From positions 88,001 to 152,000 of the forward strand of contig JAJEHQ010000023.1 of the NCBI GenBank assembly GCA_022823625.1: DNA of 64,000 bases, read 5' to 3'. The number at the start of each line of letters is the position of its first letter. The first letter of the stretch is position 1. The DNA comes from Gammaproteobacteria bacterium (lineage in GTDB: Bacteria > Pseudomonadota > Gammaproteobacteria > Arenicellales > JAJDZL01). Shown piece by piece: positions 1-8,420 of the stretch. Made by a program: the position numbers and the translations under genes. The notes beneath the pieces were generated by a model. That model was not told the origin of the DNA, searched no databases, and saw nothing but the letters and a program-made list of their open reading frames with translations.

Positions 1-78
1 TGGCTGCGTTGATTTAGATTTCAATCCACTAAGAACAAAAGAGACTCACAGTCAATTTAGTAAGAATCGATGAAGAAG

Positions 79-114
79 AGCGGTGCAGTGTAGCAGTACA
101 TTGCACCGCTTTTT
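79..114 (+). terminator. Hairpin plus T-run upstream of the first ABC operon
   Basis: A 9-bp perfect stem (AGCGGTGCA at 79-87, TGCACCGCT at 102-110) encloses a 14-nt loop and runs into five Ts at 110-114. This is the form of a Rho-independent terminator or attenuator. By analogy with the other transporter operons here, where a hairpin sits between the binding-protein gene and the rest, the gene just left of the window is probably the missing substrate-binding protein. That placement is inference. Bases 1-78 hold no gene I can identify. Confidence 0.75.
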
Positions 115-196
115 GTATCTAGACTCAATTGACAGGACTGACGGAATGCATTGTCTAAAGCGTTTCGCAGTCTGAATTTAAGAAAGCGAGCAATTC

Positions 197-1255
197 ATGA
201 ATGATAATGAAAAAGATATAGTTATAGAACTAAAGAACGCTTGGAAAATTTTCGGCGAACGCGCCTCAGAAGCAATGGCAGCAGTTGAATCAGAAGGCAT
301 TGGCAAGGCTGAAGTTCTGGAACAGTATGGCGCGGTAGTGGGAATCGCAGATTGCAGTTTTTCTGTCCGACGAGGGGAGATTTTTTGCATTATGGGCCTA
401 TCGGGCAGTGGCAAATCAACTCTGGTTCGCCACGTCAACCGGCTCATTGAACCGACTTCCGGGGAAATTTATCTGTTGGGTGAAGATGTAATGAAACTCT
501 CACCAACAGCGCTGAGGGAAATGCGGGCCAAAAGAATTGGAATGGTGTTCCAGCACATGGCGTTGCTGCCTCATCGATCGGTTCGAGACAACGTAGCTTA
601 TCCACTGGAAATTCGCGGCGAATCCAAATCCAGACGCTGGGATGTATCTCAACACTCACTGTCTCTGGTTGGTTTGGACGGTTTTGAAGATCGATTTCCG
701 CGGGAGCTTTCCGGAGGTATGCAGCAGCGTGTTGGACTCGCCAGAGCGCTGGCGTCCGATCCGGATGTGCTGTTAATGGATGAGCCATTCAGCGCATTGG
801 ATCCACTGATTCGCCGACAATTACAGGATCAGTTTATGGCCCTGTCGGACCAGTTGCACAAGACCACATTGTTTATTACGCACGATCTCGACGAGGCGAT
901 TCGCCTGGGTACGAGAATCGCGATTATGAAAGACGGTCGAATCGTGCAAATCGGTACACCTGAGGAGATTGTCACCAATCCTGCTGACGATTATGTTCGA
1001 GACTTCGTACAGAATATCTCGAAACTGAAACTGGTATTTGCACACACGATTCAAACGCCAATCAGCGAATATAAACCAGTCGATGGTGAAGATTTGAGCC
1101 AGTCGCCACGAGTGTCTCAAGATGTTGACCTGGACTATCTGATCGACGTCGCCACGAACACCACTCAGCCGACCGTGACCACCGATGAAAGTGGAAATGA
1201 CGTCGGAGTTGTCTCCAAGGACCGGCTGTTGCAAGGAATCCGGGATGGCAAGTGA
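197..1255 (+). CDS. Betaine/quaternary-amine-type ABC transporter ATPase (ProV/OpuAA family)
   Basis: Cytoplasmic ATPase that powers import of a betaine-like solute. The 352-residue protein has Walker A GLSGSGKST at 67-75, Q-loop Gln119, signature LSGGMQQ at 171-177, Walker B VLLMDE at 191-196 and the H-loop His at 229. The ProV-type insertion between the first strand and Walker A (about 20-50) is present. The C-terminal 70 residues are a CBS-like tail with low complexity. A TTGACA at 129-134 with a weak TCTAAA about 19 nt later may be the promoter. The stop overlaps the start of the first permease (TGATG), so the genes should be translationally coupled. The exact substrate cannot be read from the sequence. 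Confidence 0.9.
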   Translation: MNDNEKDIVIELKNAWKIFGERASEAMAAVESEGIGKAEVLEQYGAVVGIADCSFSVRRGEIFCIMGLSGSGKSTLVRHVNRLIEPTSGEIYLLGEDVMKLSPTALREMRAKRIGMVFQHMALLPHRSVRDNVAYPLEIRGESKSRRWDVSQHSLSLVGLDGFEDRFPRELSGGMQQRVGLARALASDPDVLLMDEPFSALDPLIRRQLQDQFMALSDQLHKTTLFITHDLDEAIRLGTRIAIMKDGRIVQIGTPEEIVTNPADDYVRDFVQNISKLKLVFAHTIQTPISEYKPVDGEDLSQSPRVSQDVDLDYLIDVATNTTQPTVTTDESGNDVGVVSKDRLLQGIRDGK

Positions 1256-2793
1256 TGGCAGAAAATTCTCAACCTGACGTAACAAAAGATATTCCAAAGA
1301 TTGACCTTAGCGATTCAATTCGCGAGTTTTCCGGTCAAAACAGCGACTACTACGTAGATACGCTGTCGCAAATTCAAGCGACTGGGGAGAATCTCAACCT
1401 CTGGAATAAAGCTGCACTGCTATGCGGTCCCGCCTGGTGTGCAGCCCGGGGGCTTTGGAACCTGTTCTGGTTATTCACAATAGCGGAACTCGTTGCACTG
1501 GTTCAACTCGGTAAAGGTATCTGGGGTGATTTAGGTGCCTCGAAAATGGCCGAAGCTGAGCAACTTACCAAACGGGCGCATGACCTGCGATTAGAAGCAG
1601 GTGTTGCAGGAGTCACGGGTGATGAAAGTGCGGAATCCTCTGCAGAAATCGCCATGAACCTGGAAAAAGCTGCCGAACTCGCAATTCAGCAGGCACAAGC
1701 CGCTGCCAGTACCTGGTGGCTCTACCTCATTGCAGGGATTGTGCTGTATGTCGTGTTGCGATATGTGCTTGGCAAATTTGCCAACCGCTTATACGAATTG
1801 CAATACTCTGCCTGGCGCTTGAACAAAAAGATTGCCAGTGGATTCAGTATGCAGCGATTAACGATCGCACTAGTCATTCTGGTAATTCTAGTACCGTTGA
1901 CACTCTACCGATTTACGGTGTCCAGCCCCGTTGAATGGCTTGTTGATGTTCCCGTTGATAATGCCTATTACACCAACAGCGCCAATGCGTTGGAAGGCTG
2001 GTTTGATCGCACTGCGGAAGCAGGCAAGGGCGTGTTCGATGGAATCACAGCAGGAGCTCAATCAGTGCTTGACGCGATGGAACTGCTGTTGGTTGATGCA
2101 CCATGGCCGGTTGTAGCAGTCTTTCTTGTGGTCATTGCATGGCGGGTCGCTAGTATCCGGGTCGCAATATTTACTGCAGCTTCCCTTTGCTACATAGGCT
2201 TTCTAGGACTATGGGAGGCCAGTATGGTAAGTATCGTGCTGGTTGGTGCAGCAGCGTTTTTCTGTATTCTGATTGGCATTCCATTGGGAATCTGGTTTTC
2301 ACGGAGTGAAAAAGCTTACGCTGTGGCACGCCCCGTTCTGGACCTTATGCAGACGATACCGCCATTTGTGTATCTCATTCCAATTATTGCATTCTTCGGA
2401 ACCGGACGGGTGCCTGGAATTCTGGCTACGATCATCTTTGCGATGCCACCGGTTATTCGGTTGACGGCATTGGGTCTGCGGCAGGTACCAAGCACCGTGG
2501 TTGAAGCCGCCGTTGCATTTGGTGCAACAAAATGGAGAATTCTGGTTGGCGTTGAATTGCCGCTTGCCACTCCCGCCATTATGACTGGCGTGAATCAGAC
2601 GATTCTGATGAGCTTGTCTATGGTGGTGATCGCATCACTGATTGGTGCGAAAGGCTTAGGTCAGGAAGTGTTGACTGCATTGCAGTACGTCGCTAAGGGC
2701 CAGGGCATTCTGGCAGGACTGGCCATTCTGTTTTGTGCAATGATGCTCGACCGCATCGTGCAGGGAAGATTTCAAAGACAGGAGGATCAGTAA
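1255..2793 (+). CDS. ProW-type ABC permease with DUF2628-like N-terminal domain (first of pair)
   Basis: Inner-membrane permease for the preceding ATPase, 512 residues from the ATG at 1255; a GTG one codon earlier is possible. The C-terminal 200 residues are a binding-protein-dependent transport domain with an EAA loop near VVEAAVAFGATKWRILVG and the segment GVNQTILMSLSMVVIASLIG typical of ProW. The N-terminal half is unusual. A region resembling DUF2628 (LWNKAALLCGPAWCAARGLW near residues 50-70) is followed by an Ala/Glu-rich, probably coiled segment and then hydrophobic helices. Typical ProW proteins are about 350 residues. The next gene is a paralogue of the same design. The DUF2628 match is from pattern memory, not a search. 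Confidence 0.85.
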   Translation: MAENSQPDVTKDIPKIDLSDSIREFSGQNSDYYVDTLSQIQATGENLNLWNKAALLCGPAWCAARGLWNLFWLFTIAELVALVQLGKGIWGDLGASKMAEAEQLTKRAHDLRLEAGVAGVTGDESAESSAEIAMNLEKAAELAIQQAQAAASTWWLYLIAGIVLYVVLRYVLGKFANRLYELQYSAWRLNKKIASGFSMQRLTIALVILVILVPLTLYRFTVSSPVEWLVDVPVDNAYYTNSANALEGWFDRTAEAGKGVFDGITAGAQSVLDAMELLLVDAPWPVVAVFLVVIAWRVASIRVAIFTAASLCYIGFLGLWEASMVSIVLVGAAAFFCILIGIPLGIWFSRSEKAYAVARPVLDLMQTIPPFVYLIPIIAFFGTGRVPGILATIIFAMPPVIRLTALGLRQVPSTVVEAAVAFGATKWRILVGVELPLATPAIMTGVNQTILMSLSMVVIASLIGAKGLGQEVLTALQYVAKGQGILAGLAILFCAMMLDRIVQGRFQRQEDQ

Positions 2794-4344
2794 ATGGCTG
2801 AGTCAATTGGTACAGTTGAGATCCTGGATGTCATCCCAGAGGTCGACATTTCAGATTCCGTAAAGGAATTTGCTGGCACAAACGGCAATTATTACACACG
2901 GGAATTCAAGAAAGTACAGTCGTCCAAGAGTGGATACTGCTGGACTTTCAATATTGGATCGGCTGTGTTCGGACCGCTATGGGCTACTGCACGTGGTTTG
3001 TGGGGCTTGTTCTGGGTGTTTTCGCTCCTGGAAATGGTCTTTCTGGTGATGCTAGGTTTGGGCGTGTGGGGCGAGTTAGGCGCTGACAAGTTTGCCCGGG
3101 CTGAGCGAATGCAAACCAACTACGAGAAAATGATGACACGGGCTGAAACAGCACGTGAGCAGGGAGATGAAGAAGGTGCGGCGTCGTTCGAGAAGCGCGC
3201 CGAAAATCTTGCCAAAGCCAGGGATAAAGCAACAGCAGAAGGTGAAATTGCCGCCGCGGGTGGTACACGTCTGCTGGTCATTGCGATTATCGGACTCGTT
3301 TTGATAAAGATATTCGAGGGCTGGATTGCAAATATTGCCTACGAGCGACAGTATTCCAGATGGCGTGGGGACCGAACTGTTCGGTCCGGATTGAGTTGGC
3401 CAATAGGATTGCTGGGGTTTGTAATCATTGCATTTGTTTACGTAGTTACTTTGTTGCGATTTACAACGGCTAATCCACCAGATGTGATTACCGAGTTTCC
3501 AATCGGGAATACCTACTATCTTGCAATCGCGTCCTGGATCGACTATTGGTTTGATCTGGCGTCGCAGAATTTTGCTTTCCTGTTTCAGGGTGTTTCACGT
3601 GGTATTCGGTTAATTCTGGATGGTGTTGAAACTTTGCTGGTTGGAACACCGTGGCCGGTTGTGATGGCAGTGATCATCATATTTGCCTATCGCAGTGCAG
3701 GCCCACGTGTCGCGGTATTTACTGCGGCCGCGTTGATCTACATTGCAGTTCTTGGATATTGGCAAAAAAGTATGGCGACAGTTGCACTGCTCGGTACTGC
3801 GTCGTTCCTTTGCGTTGCAATCGGAATTCCGTTAGGTGTCTGGTTCGCTCGAAGCCAACGGGCATTCAATATGGGGAGACCCGTTCTCGACCTGATGCAA
3901 ACATTACCATCGTTTGTTTACCTCATTCCAATTATTGCATTTTTTGGTACAGGTAAACCGCCGGGAATTCTTGCCTCGATGGTCTTCGGGCTGCCGCCGA
4001 TCATTCGCTTGACGACGCTTGGTTTGAGACAGGTACCCAAGGATGTTGTTGAAGCCGCGCGTGCATTTGGAGCGACCAATGCACAGATTCTGAGAAACGT
4101 TGAGATTCCTCTGGCGACACCGAGCATCATGGCTGGAGTCAATCAGACCATTTTGATGTGTCTGTCCATGGTGGTCATCGCAGCGTTGATTGATGCGAAG
4201 GGGCTGGGATATGATGTTCTGGTCGCCTTGCAATATGCGGCAAAAGGACAGGGCATACTGGCCGGAGTTGCCATTCTGTTCTGCGCTATCGTGATTGACC
4301 GTGTTATTCAGGGTAAATTCAAAGACACTGAAAAGGGCGGTTAA
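2794..4344 (+). CDS. ProW-type ABC permease with DUF2628-like N-terminal domain (second of pair)
   Basis: 516-residue paralogue of the preceding permease, starting directly after its stop (TAAATG) with a GGAGG ribosome-binding site inside the upstream coding end. It has the same layout: an N-terminal motif around FNIGSAVFGPLWATARGLWG, a charged helical segment (about 105-150), further membrane helices, then the transport domain with EAA loop VVEAARAFGATNAQILRNVE. Conservation is strongest in the transport domain and in the opening DSxxEFxGxNxxYY stretch. The obvious reading is that the two permeases form a heterodimer on one ATPase dimer. Two alternative homodimers with different substrates are also possible. 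Confidence 0.85.
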   Translation: MAESIGTVEILDVIPEVDISDSVKEFAGTNGNYYTREFKKVQSSKSGYCWTFNIGSAVFGPLWATARGLWGLFWVFSLLEMVFLVMLGLGVWGELGADKFARAERMQTNYEKMMTRAETAREQGDEEGAASFEKRAENLAKARDKATAEGEIAAAGGTRLLVIAIIGLVLIKIFEGWIANIAYERQYSRWRGDRTVRSGLSWPIGLLGFVIIAFVYVVTLLRFTTANPPDVITEFPIGNTYYLAIASWIDYWFDLASQNFAFLFQGVSRGIRLILDGVETLLVGTPWPVVMAVIIIFAYRSAGPRVAVFTAAALIYIAVLGYWQKSMATVALLGTASFLCVAIGIPLGVWFARSQRAFNMGRPVLDLMQTLPSFVYLIPIIAFFGTGKPPGILASMVFGLPPIIRLTTLGLRQVPKDVVEAARAFGATNAQILRNVEIPLATPSIMAGVNQTILMCLSMVVIAALIDAKGLGYDVLVALQYAAKGQGILAGVAILFCAIVIDRVIQGKFKDTEKGG

Positions 4345-4363
4345 CCAAATTTCTTAAACTTCG

Positions 4364-4395
4364 GCGCGGTGCGACTCTTGCAGTTGGCACCGCGC
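4364..4395. terminator. Hairpin between convergent genes
   Basis: GCGCGGTGC at 4364-4372 pairs perfectly with GCACCGCGC at 4387-4395 around a 14-nt loop. It lies between the end of the second permease and the convergent ThDP enzyme gene, where a shared terminator is expected. No T-run follows on either strand, so a Rho-independent mechanism is unproven. Confidence 0.5.
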
Positions 4396-4422
4396 TGTCG
4401 CGCCTAGCGAGGCTGGTTCATG

Positions 4423-6111
4423 TCAGCCCCCTCGGTGCTTGAACGAATCCCGCCTGAAGCTGTAAAGTGCCTCTGGGTCGACTGCGACATCGACAATTGA
4501 CGGACCCTCGGTGCTAAGCGCTAGTTGCAGCGTTTCTTTCACTTCGTCAATTGTCTGAGCCCGCAAGCCTTGAGCTCCATAGAGCTCAGCAAGTTTGTCG
4601 AACGGTGGGCTGCTGACATCAGCACCAATGTATCGTTCATTGAAGAAATCCCGCTGATAGGCTTTTTCAGCACCCCAGCACTGATTGTTCATTACTACGG
4701 TTGTGGTATTGAGATTGTGATCGACGGCTGTACTCAATTCGGATACAGTCATTCCAAATCCGCCATCGCCCATCAAACTAATTACCGTTCGGTCGGGGAG
4801 GGCAAGTTTGACACCCAGTCCGCAGGCGAATGAGAATCCCACCAATCCAAAATCGAGTGGTGTGATCAGCGACGGTGACTGCCAGTAGTTCAGGGCATCG
4901 GTGGCTTGTAAGCACAGCGTGCCCGCATCCATTGTATAGACGACGTCCCGGGGCAGAATGTCTCTTAGCAATCGAAACAGTGCTGCTGGCTGAATCGGGT
5001 TGGCCTGCATGTCGGCCTGATCTTGTCGTTCTCTAAGGTAGATGCTTCGGCTTGTCAAGTACTCTTCACACCACTTGCTGGACTCAATCTGTTTTTCACT
5101 TTCTTTGGCAAATTTGACCAGCTGACTGGCAACAGTCGGCGCATCAGCCCAGATGCCAAGTTCGACTGGAAAAAAGCGACCGATTGCTTGCTGATCAAGT
5201 TCGACCTGAATGATTTTTGCGTTCCGGTTAATATTGGAATAACTATAGAAGGTTGAGTTAAATCCAAGTCGGGTCCCTAGTGCCAGAATGACATCGGCAT
5301 TTCGGGTTAAGTCGGACGCGACTTGATTGCCGCGGGGACCCATTTGACCAGCATAAAGGTTTTCGTCAAATGGAATGGCATCGCCGTGGCCGGGAGAACT
5401 GACTATTGGTGCATGTAGAAGATGAGCCAGTTCAACCGTCTCTTTGAATCGTCTGGTCGTTTTGATACCGCCACCTGCAATGATCACTGGTCGAGAGGCG
5501 GACTCCAGCAATTCAAACGCTCTGGAAACATCGTTTGGCGAGGCTTCAGGAACACTGCATGTGCGATAGTTTTTGGCTTCCTGAATCGCAGGATAATCTG
5601 CTGATCCAGAAAGCACATTCCGTGGCAAATTGATCTGAACAGGTCCTCGGGGATGCGCCATCGCAACGCGAAACGCATGGCGCATGATTTCCGGAATTCG
5701 GGCAGTATCCGTTACTGTCCAGGTCTTCTTGGTTATGGGCTTGAATAGTGCGTCTTGGTCTACTTCCTGAAAGGCATCCCGGTAGACATGTTCTGCAGAT
5801 AAAGCGCCGGCAATTGAAATGACCGGAGAAAACGCAGCTTTCGCCTGTGCCAGACCTGTTACGAGGTTTGTTGCACCTGGACCATTTTGTCCGGCCAAAA
5901 CCACACTTGGTTTTCCAGATGCGCGCGCAAAGCCATCCGCCATGTGAGTTCCAGTTCGCTCATCATGCACTCCGACAAACTGAATGTCATCAGCATCATA
6001 AAGTGCATCAAATATTTCCATCGTAGCGGACCCGATCAGCCCGAAAATGTGAGTTGTATTTTCGGCGCGTAGCGCTTCAACGACAGCCTGGCCACCCGTC
6101 ATATTCGTCAA
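4423..6111 (-). CDS. ThDP-dependent enzyme, sulfoacetaldehyde acetyltransferase-like
   Basis: 562-residue thiamine diphosphate enzyme of the acetolactate synthase superfamily. The activating Glu is Glu51 (HDERTG). The ThDP/Mg motif starts with GDG at 448-450 and ends with NN at 475-476. The stretch WGAEK at 479-483, its continuation QRDFFNERY, and a C-terminal FRRD resemble sulfoacetaldehyde acetyltransferase (Xsc) more than IlvB. Xsc converts sulfoacetaldehyde and phosphate to acetyl phosphate and sulfite during taurine breakdown. The usual neighbours pta and taurine aminotransferase or dehydrogenase genes are absent, so a related acyl-aldehyde substrate is equally possible. The start overlaps the stop of the upstream hydrolase by 4 bp, marking a two-gene operon. 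Confidence 0.75.
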   Translation of the reverse strand: MTNMTGGQAVVEALRAENTTHIFGLIGSATMEIFDALYDADDIQFVGVHDERTGTHMADGFARASGKPSVVLAGQNGPGATNLVTGLAQAKAAFSPVISIAGALSAEHVYRDAFQEVDQDALFKPITKKTWTVTDTARIPEIMRHAFRVAMAHPRGPVQINLPRNVLSGSADYPAIQEAKNYRTCSVPEASPNDVSRAFELLESASRPVIIAGGGIKTTRRFKETVELAHLLHAPIVSSPGHGDAIPFDENLYAGQMGPRGNQVASDLTRNADVILALGTRLGFNSTFYSYSNINRNAKIIQVELDQQAIGRFFPVELGIWADAPTVASQLVKFAKESEKQIESSKWCEEYLTSRSIYLRERQDQADMQANPIQPAALFRLLRDILPRDVVYTMDAGTLCLQATDALNYWQSPSLITPLDFGLVGFSFACGLGVKLALPDRTVISLMGDGGFGMTVSELSTAVDHNLNTTTVVMNNQCWGAEKAYQRDFFNERYIGADVSSPPFDKLAELYGAQGLRAQTIDEVKETLQLALSTEGPSIVDVAVDPEALYSFRRDSFKHRGG

Positions 6112-6908
6112 TTGTTTTGCTCCAGAAAATCTTGGATAAGGCTTAAGAAAAGTTCCGGTTTTTCGATCAGTCCCAGATGTTGCAGTTCAGGTACAATCGC
6201 AGATTTTGCATCTTTAATTTCCGATGCGATGGAAAGCGTCATTTCAGGTGTGCTGCCGCTATCGTGCTCGCAGGTTGCGATCAGTGTTGGCTTGCTGATC
6301 GGTGGATTCGGCTGAATCAATTCATTTACACCGGCGGCGAGTACGAATCGACACTGTGCATAAATTGTCGGGTCATTACTCAATACCCATTCGCGTACCT
6401 TTCCTATTTCATTTGGTTGGTTGGATAGAAAATCTGCAGTGAACCAGCGTTTCAGAGTCGTATCGAGTGTTGCAACAGGACCTCCTTTTGCAGTTTTCTT
6501 AGCGCGCTCCTCAACCAGCAGTTGTTCTTTCGGGTCTCGCTCGTGAGGGGAATTGAGAATGATCAGAGATTGAACTCGATCAGGGTAATCCATTGCAAAG
6601 CGCCGATTTATCATTCCACCGAGTGAAAAGCCGATTATCGAAGCGCTTTCGACTTCAATTTCATCGAGCAGGTCCTTGAGTTGCTCAGAGAATAGTACCA
6701 GGGACGGCACTGTTGGTGGAGGCTGACTGGCACCATGTCCGAATAGATCATAGTTGATGATGAAATAGTCCTCTGCGAGGACCGAAATATAGTCGCGCCA
6801 CAGTGAAAGTCTGAGCCCTAGTCCATGGATGAGCACGAGCGGTGGATTTTGCCTGATACCGCTGAGTTCATAGTGAGTACCGTTAGGAGACTGCGGCATC
6901 TGGCTCAA
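6108..6908 (-). CDS. Alpha/beta hydrolase (enol-lactonase/esterase-like)
   Basis: 266-residue single-domain alpha/beta hydrolase. The oxyanion motif is HGLG at 28-31, the nucleophile Ser95 lies in GFSLGG, and Asp216 and His244 are the likely acid and base. Overall it resembles 3-oxoadipate enol-lactonase and related small esterases, but the family is too broad to name a substrate. It is the first gene of an operon with the ThDP enzyme, overlapping it by 4 bp, which suggests hydrolysis of a substrate or product of that enzyme. No signal peptide, so it is cytoplasmic. Confidence 0.8.
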   Translation of the reverse strand: MSQMPQSPNGTHYELSGIRQNPPLVLIHGLGLRLSLWRDYISVLAEDYFIINYDLFGHGASQPPPTVPSLVLFSEQLKDLLDEIEVESASIIGFSLGGMINRRFAMDYPDRVQSLIILNSPHERDPKEQLLVEERAKKTAKGGPVATLDTTLKRWFTADFLSNQPNEIGKVREWVLSNDPTIYAQCRFVLAAGVNELIQPNPPISKPTLIATCEHDSGSTPEMTLSIASEIKDAKSAIVPELQHLGLIEKPELFLSLIQDFLEQNN

Positions 6909-7078
6909 GTCGATCGTAAACTACTGTGGGAATCGCGATTGATTTACGTGGAAACTAACACGGGATTATGGTGCCAGAGTAGAAGTAATTTGACCGCGGA
7001 AAGCACAAAAGGTGCATAAACCTTCGGCTTTCTGATTCTTCTATCGTTTCCCAGCGTCCGCTAAAGGGCACATGCTTC

Positions 7079-7492
7079 TTATTTCCGCGCTTGATGCGCA
7101 ATGACGACTCCAATATTTTCCGCTGCTTCCCGTAACTTTTTGTCTAGTGTCGCTAATGGCATACTACGCCTAAGGGCTACTTCCAAGTACGCTGAGTCAT
7201 AGACTGTCAATTTAAATCGGCGTGCTAGGTCAAGGACCAGCGCATCGTCATGTTCATTATCAATGAAAATGTCTAATTCCTGACTATCCGCCAGTGTATC
7301 CGATACCTGTTGCTGGGAAATGCGTCCACGACGCTCGTTCACCAGCAAAGCACTGCGCAATTCGTACCACCATATACGCGGCACAACGCCACCCTCATCG
7401 GCAACGCGCTGCATGGTATTGTAAACCGTGCGATCGTCCTCTTCACCCATACACCATGCCATGAAAACAGAGTTATCGATAACGACAGGCAT
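7079..7492 (-). CDS. PIN-domain toxin (VapC-like)
   Basis: 137-residue PIN-domain ribonuclease, the toxin half of a type II toxin-antitoxin pair. The acidic metal-binding residues are visible: Asp in VIDNS near the N-terminus, Glu in WWYELRSA, Asp in VYDSAYLE and Asp in ATLDKKL. The chosen ATG at 7492 overlaps the antitoxin stop (TGATG); a TTG one codon earlier is in frame but unnecessary. Family members cleave RNA, often tRNA, when the labile antitoxin is lost. The gene follows its antitoxin in the usual order. Confidence 0.85.
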   Translation of the reverse strand: MPVVIDNSVFMAWCMGEEDDRTVYNTMQRVADEGGVVPRIWWYELRSALLVNERRGRISQQQVSDTLADSQELDIFIDNEHDDALVLDLARRFKLTVYDSAYLEVALRRSMPLATLDKKLREAAENIGVVIAHQARK

Positions 7493-7734
7493 CAATAACG
7501 GTGCCCATCATGAATGGTGGACATCAGTTCATCCAAAGGTACGCACTTGAGGTGTTGGCGTCGTTTAACTATACGCGCGGCCGCTTCTTTTGCCCGTTTC
7601 CTATCAGTATTAACGGGTATCAAGTGTGCAACCGGCCTACCATGTCGGGTAATGGTTAGAGTTTCTCCGTGCTCCACGCGATCAAGCAAGCGCGGCAAAT
7701 GTGTCTTGGCTTCAAATGCCCCGATTGTATTCAT
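7492..7734 (-). CDS. Phd/YefM-family antitoxin
   Basis: 80-residue antitoxin. The N-terminal half (MNTIGAFEAKTHLPRLLDRV then GETLTITRHGRPVAHLIP) is the Phd/YefM DNA-binding fold; the charged C-terminal half is the likely toxin-wrapping segment. I place the start at the ATG at 7734 because GAGG lies 7 nt upstream; an in-frame TTG at 7746 is upstream of that site. It is translationally coupled to the PIN toxin. An inverted repeat over a TATAAT box just upstream fits autorepression. Confidence 0.85.
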   Translation of the reverse strand: MNTIGAFEAKTHLPRLLDRVEHGETLTITRHGRPVAHLIPVNTDRKRAKEAAARIVKRRQHLKCVPLDELMSTIHDGHRY

Positions 7735-7759
7735 AGTTATCCTCAATTGAGAGCAATTC

Positions 7760-7782
7760 AGACTAGATTATACAACTAGTCT
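7760..7782 (-). promoter_or_regulatory. Operator/-10 element of the toxin-antitoxin operon
   Basis: A 7-bp perfect inverted repeat (AGACTAG at 7760-7766, CTAGTCT at 7776-7782) flanks a 9-nt centre that holds TATAAT on the minus strand (7772-7767). It lies 26-48 nt upstream of the antitoxin ATG. A dyad across the -10 box is where an autoregulating antitoxin or toxin-antitoxin complex would bind. No good -35 is visible. Confidence 0.55.
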
Positions 7783-7859
7783 AAATTATAATTTGTGATC
7801 ATTTCCGTTGTTGATCAGAAACAGTCGTTAAACGCCGCCGGAAGTACGGTTTGAACGAA

Positions 7860-8282
7860 ATTAGCGAAGGGGTCACATCAGCCAAAGTGGAAAAGTCGGA
7901 AAAGCAAGGCAAGTAGGTGCTTATGCAACTAAAACTTGAGGAACTCTCGCTACGGCTCAACAAACGGTTCGGCGAAGGGTTCTCCGTAACTACGCTCCAA
8001 GAATGCAGGAAGTTCTATCTGACTTTTGTACACAGATTATCAATTCAACACCCTCTGGGTGCTAATTTCACTATATCTGCAATACACTACAAATTGTTTA
8101 GAGAAAAAGGCAATGGTGAAAATTCTCACCAATTGGACAGGGAATCGCCTTCAAAACAGCACCCAGCAGGCGTTGAATCCGCGACTGGCTTTCACCCTGA
8201 CCTGAGCTGGTCGCACTACCGCGTTCAAGAGAACATTGGATATACATTGCCTTTGTTGAGGTACAAAATTTCTGGAAGCTAA
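7860..8282 (+). pseudogene. Decayed DUF1016/YhcG-type PD-(D/E)XK nuclease fragment
   Basis: The readable part (from about 7917) gives LEELSLRLNKRFGEGFSVT, then RKFYLTF, then KQHPAGVE and LSWSHYR. These are the landmarks of the N-terminal domain of YhcG/DUF1016 proteins in their usual order. Intact members are about 350 residues and carry a C-terminal nuclease domain that is absent here: the frame ends at about 120 residues and the sequence after SWSHYR drifts. A stop interrupts the same frame at 7914. I read it as a remnant, not a working gene. Its position next to a toxin-antitoxin pair fits an eroding accessory patch. Confidence 0.65.
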
Positions 8283-8420
8283 AATACATGCTGCGTCGAT
8301 ATCGCAGAACGAAATACTATATTTATCAGTGCTAATTACAGCGGCAAGACATCTACTATTGATGCATTAATCTAGTCAATAGCCAAGTTCAATGAAAATT
8401 GATCCGAAAACGAGAACCAT

